Shown: positions 41,206 through 41,720 of the stretch, one piece after another
Layout of the letters: the number at the start of each line of letters is the position of its first letter
Numbering within the stretch: the stretch's first letter is position 1
NCBI GenBank assembly: GCA_021841025.1
Contig: JAKBWA010000019.1
Span: 1 to 41,720, forward strand
DNA length: 41,720 nt
From: Bacillota bacterium
GTDB lineage: Bacteria; Bacillota; Sulfobacillia; Sulfobacillales; Sulfobacillaceae
Direction of reading: 5' to 3'
The notes under the pieces: generated by a model
Databases searched by the model: none
The model's input: only the letters and a program-made list of their open reading frames with translations
What the model was told of the DNA's origin: nothing
Made by a program: the position numbers and the translations under genes

Positions 41206-41419
41206 GCATAGAAGCCTGGAAGGAGTCTAAAAAACCAGCTATTCGAGTTTCCAAGATGCCGCGTTTGGTGTTTGGATACGTCGAGTATGGGATTATTCAA
41301 AAAATGTTATCTCTCCCAAGTGAGAATATAATAATCCCCCAAAAAGAGCCCCTGCAGTCGATTAAGTGGTATTCTAGAGTTATCAGGCAACTGGATAGGA
41401 TGGCAGATGATATTACGGC
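41206..41419. other. intergenic region, nothing recognised
   Basis: About 210 bp between the small-protein promoter and the tRNA promoter. It is AT-rich, with no open frame carrying a ribosome binding site and no clear hairpin. Confidence 0.4.
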
Positions 41420-41448
41420 TTGACAGTAGTGGACTGCGCTTTTATAAT
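41420..41448 (+). promoter_or_regulatory. consensus sigma-A promoter for the tRNA cluster
   Basis: TTGACA (41420-41425), exactly 17 bases, then TATAAT (41443-41448): a perfect housekeeping promoter. The initiator tRNA begins 27 bp downstream, placing the transcript start about 20 bp before it. Confidence 0.93.
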
Positions 41449-41475
41449 ATCCGTTGTGCACTGATGGAGTTTCAC

Positions 41476-41552
<77 letters not shown>

Positions 41553-41553
41553 T

Positions 41554-41630
41554 GGCGGCGTAGCTCAGTTGGTTAGAGCACACGGTTCATACCCGTGACG
41601 TCGGTGGTTCGAATCCACCCGCCGCTACCA
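41554..41630 (+). tRNA. tRNA-Met (CAU), elongator
   Basis: 77 nt with encoded CCA, anticodon CAU, starting 1 nt after the initiator tRNA. The body (GGCGGCGTAGCTCAG...) is that of an elongator Met tRNA rather than tRNA-Ile2. It has a full acceptor stem with a G1-U72 wobble. Confidence 0.93.
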
Positions 41631-41640
41631 AAATAAGCAA

Positions 41641-41716
<76 letters not shown>

Positions 41717-41720
41717 CCGC

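Noticed and set aside
41554-41630. Second CAU tRNA as tRNA-Ile2 (lysidine-modified)
   Set aside because: Its body matches elongator Met tRNA (GGCGGCG acceptor, CGGTTCATACCCG anticodon arm) and not the GGCCC-type Ile2 sequence.

Overview
The window looks like a chromosomal segment of an acid- or heat-adapted Bacillota bacterium, most plausibly Sulfobacillus or a close relative. That taxon is an inference from GC near 50 percent, strong AGGAGG ribosome binding sites, frequent GTG/TTG starts, a Gram-positive style flagellar order and Spo0E-like proteins; nothing in the sequence proves it. The core is a near-complete flagellar basal body, export, hook and motor locus from about 8.4 to 40.3 kb.

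Left flank (1-8.1 kb): remnants of an ABC-2 type exporter on the minus strand, with a frameshifted permease and an ATPase truncated after Walker A; a gene-poor stretch with a perfect 14-bp hairpin; a minus-strand ECF sigma / anti-sigma-like / DUF4349 cassette; a gene-free stretch with a structured inverted repeat; an MTH1187-type thiamine-binding protein; a small charged protein; an MFS transporter; fxsA; and an unidentified multi-pass membrane protein convergent with fxsA.

Flagellar block 1 (8.4-23.0 kb, plus strand): FliN-like SpoA protein with a FliM-type N-terminal peptide, a TPR protein with a degenerate GT2 domain, an orphan 191-aa protein, motA, motB, flgB, flgC, fliE, fliF, fliG, fliH, fliI, fliJ, a PilZ protein, fliK, flgD, a TIGR02530-type protein and flgE, closed by an intrinsic terminator. 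A 1.8-kb insert follows, holding a frameshifted DUF2785 gene and unassigned DNA.

Flagellar block 2 (24.85-36.45 kb, plus strand): fliO, fliP, fliQ, fliR, flhB, flhA, flhF, flhG, two FlgF/FlgG-type rod genes, an inverted lytic transglycosylase gene, fliL, fliM and fliN. Block 3 (36.4-40.3 kb, minus strand): yaaR-like, flgN, flgK, flgL, fliW, csrA, behind a good sigma-D/sigma-28-like promoter. Two convergent Spo0E-like genes, a small protein with a GCCGATAA promoter element, and a three-tRNA cluster (initiator Met, elongator Met, Lys) behind a perfect consensus sigma-A promoter end the window.

Together the genes encode the MS ring (fliF), switch (fliG/M/N), export gate (fliP/Q/R, flhA/B) with ATPase (fliH/I/J), rod, hook and junction proteins, stator (motA/B), number/placement regulators (flhF/flhG) and the FliW-CsrA post-transcriptional switch. 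Flagellin, fliD, sigma-28, flgM and all che genes are absent here. The most unusual points are a FliM without the CheY-binding peptide alongside two FliN-like proteins that carry it, the pseudo-glycosyltransferase and orphan gene at the operon head, Spo0A-box-like sites before both major plus-strand operons, and short-leader sigma-28-like -10 elements.
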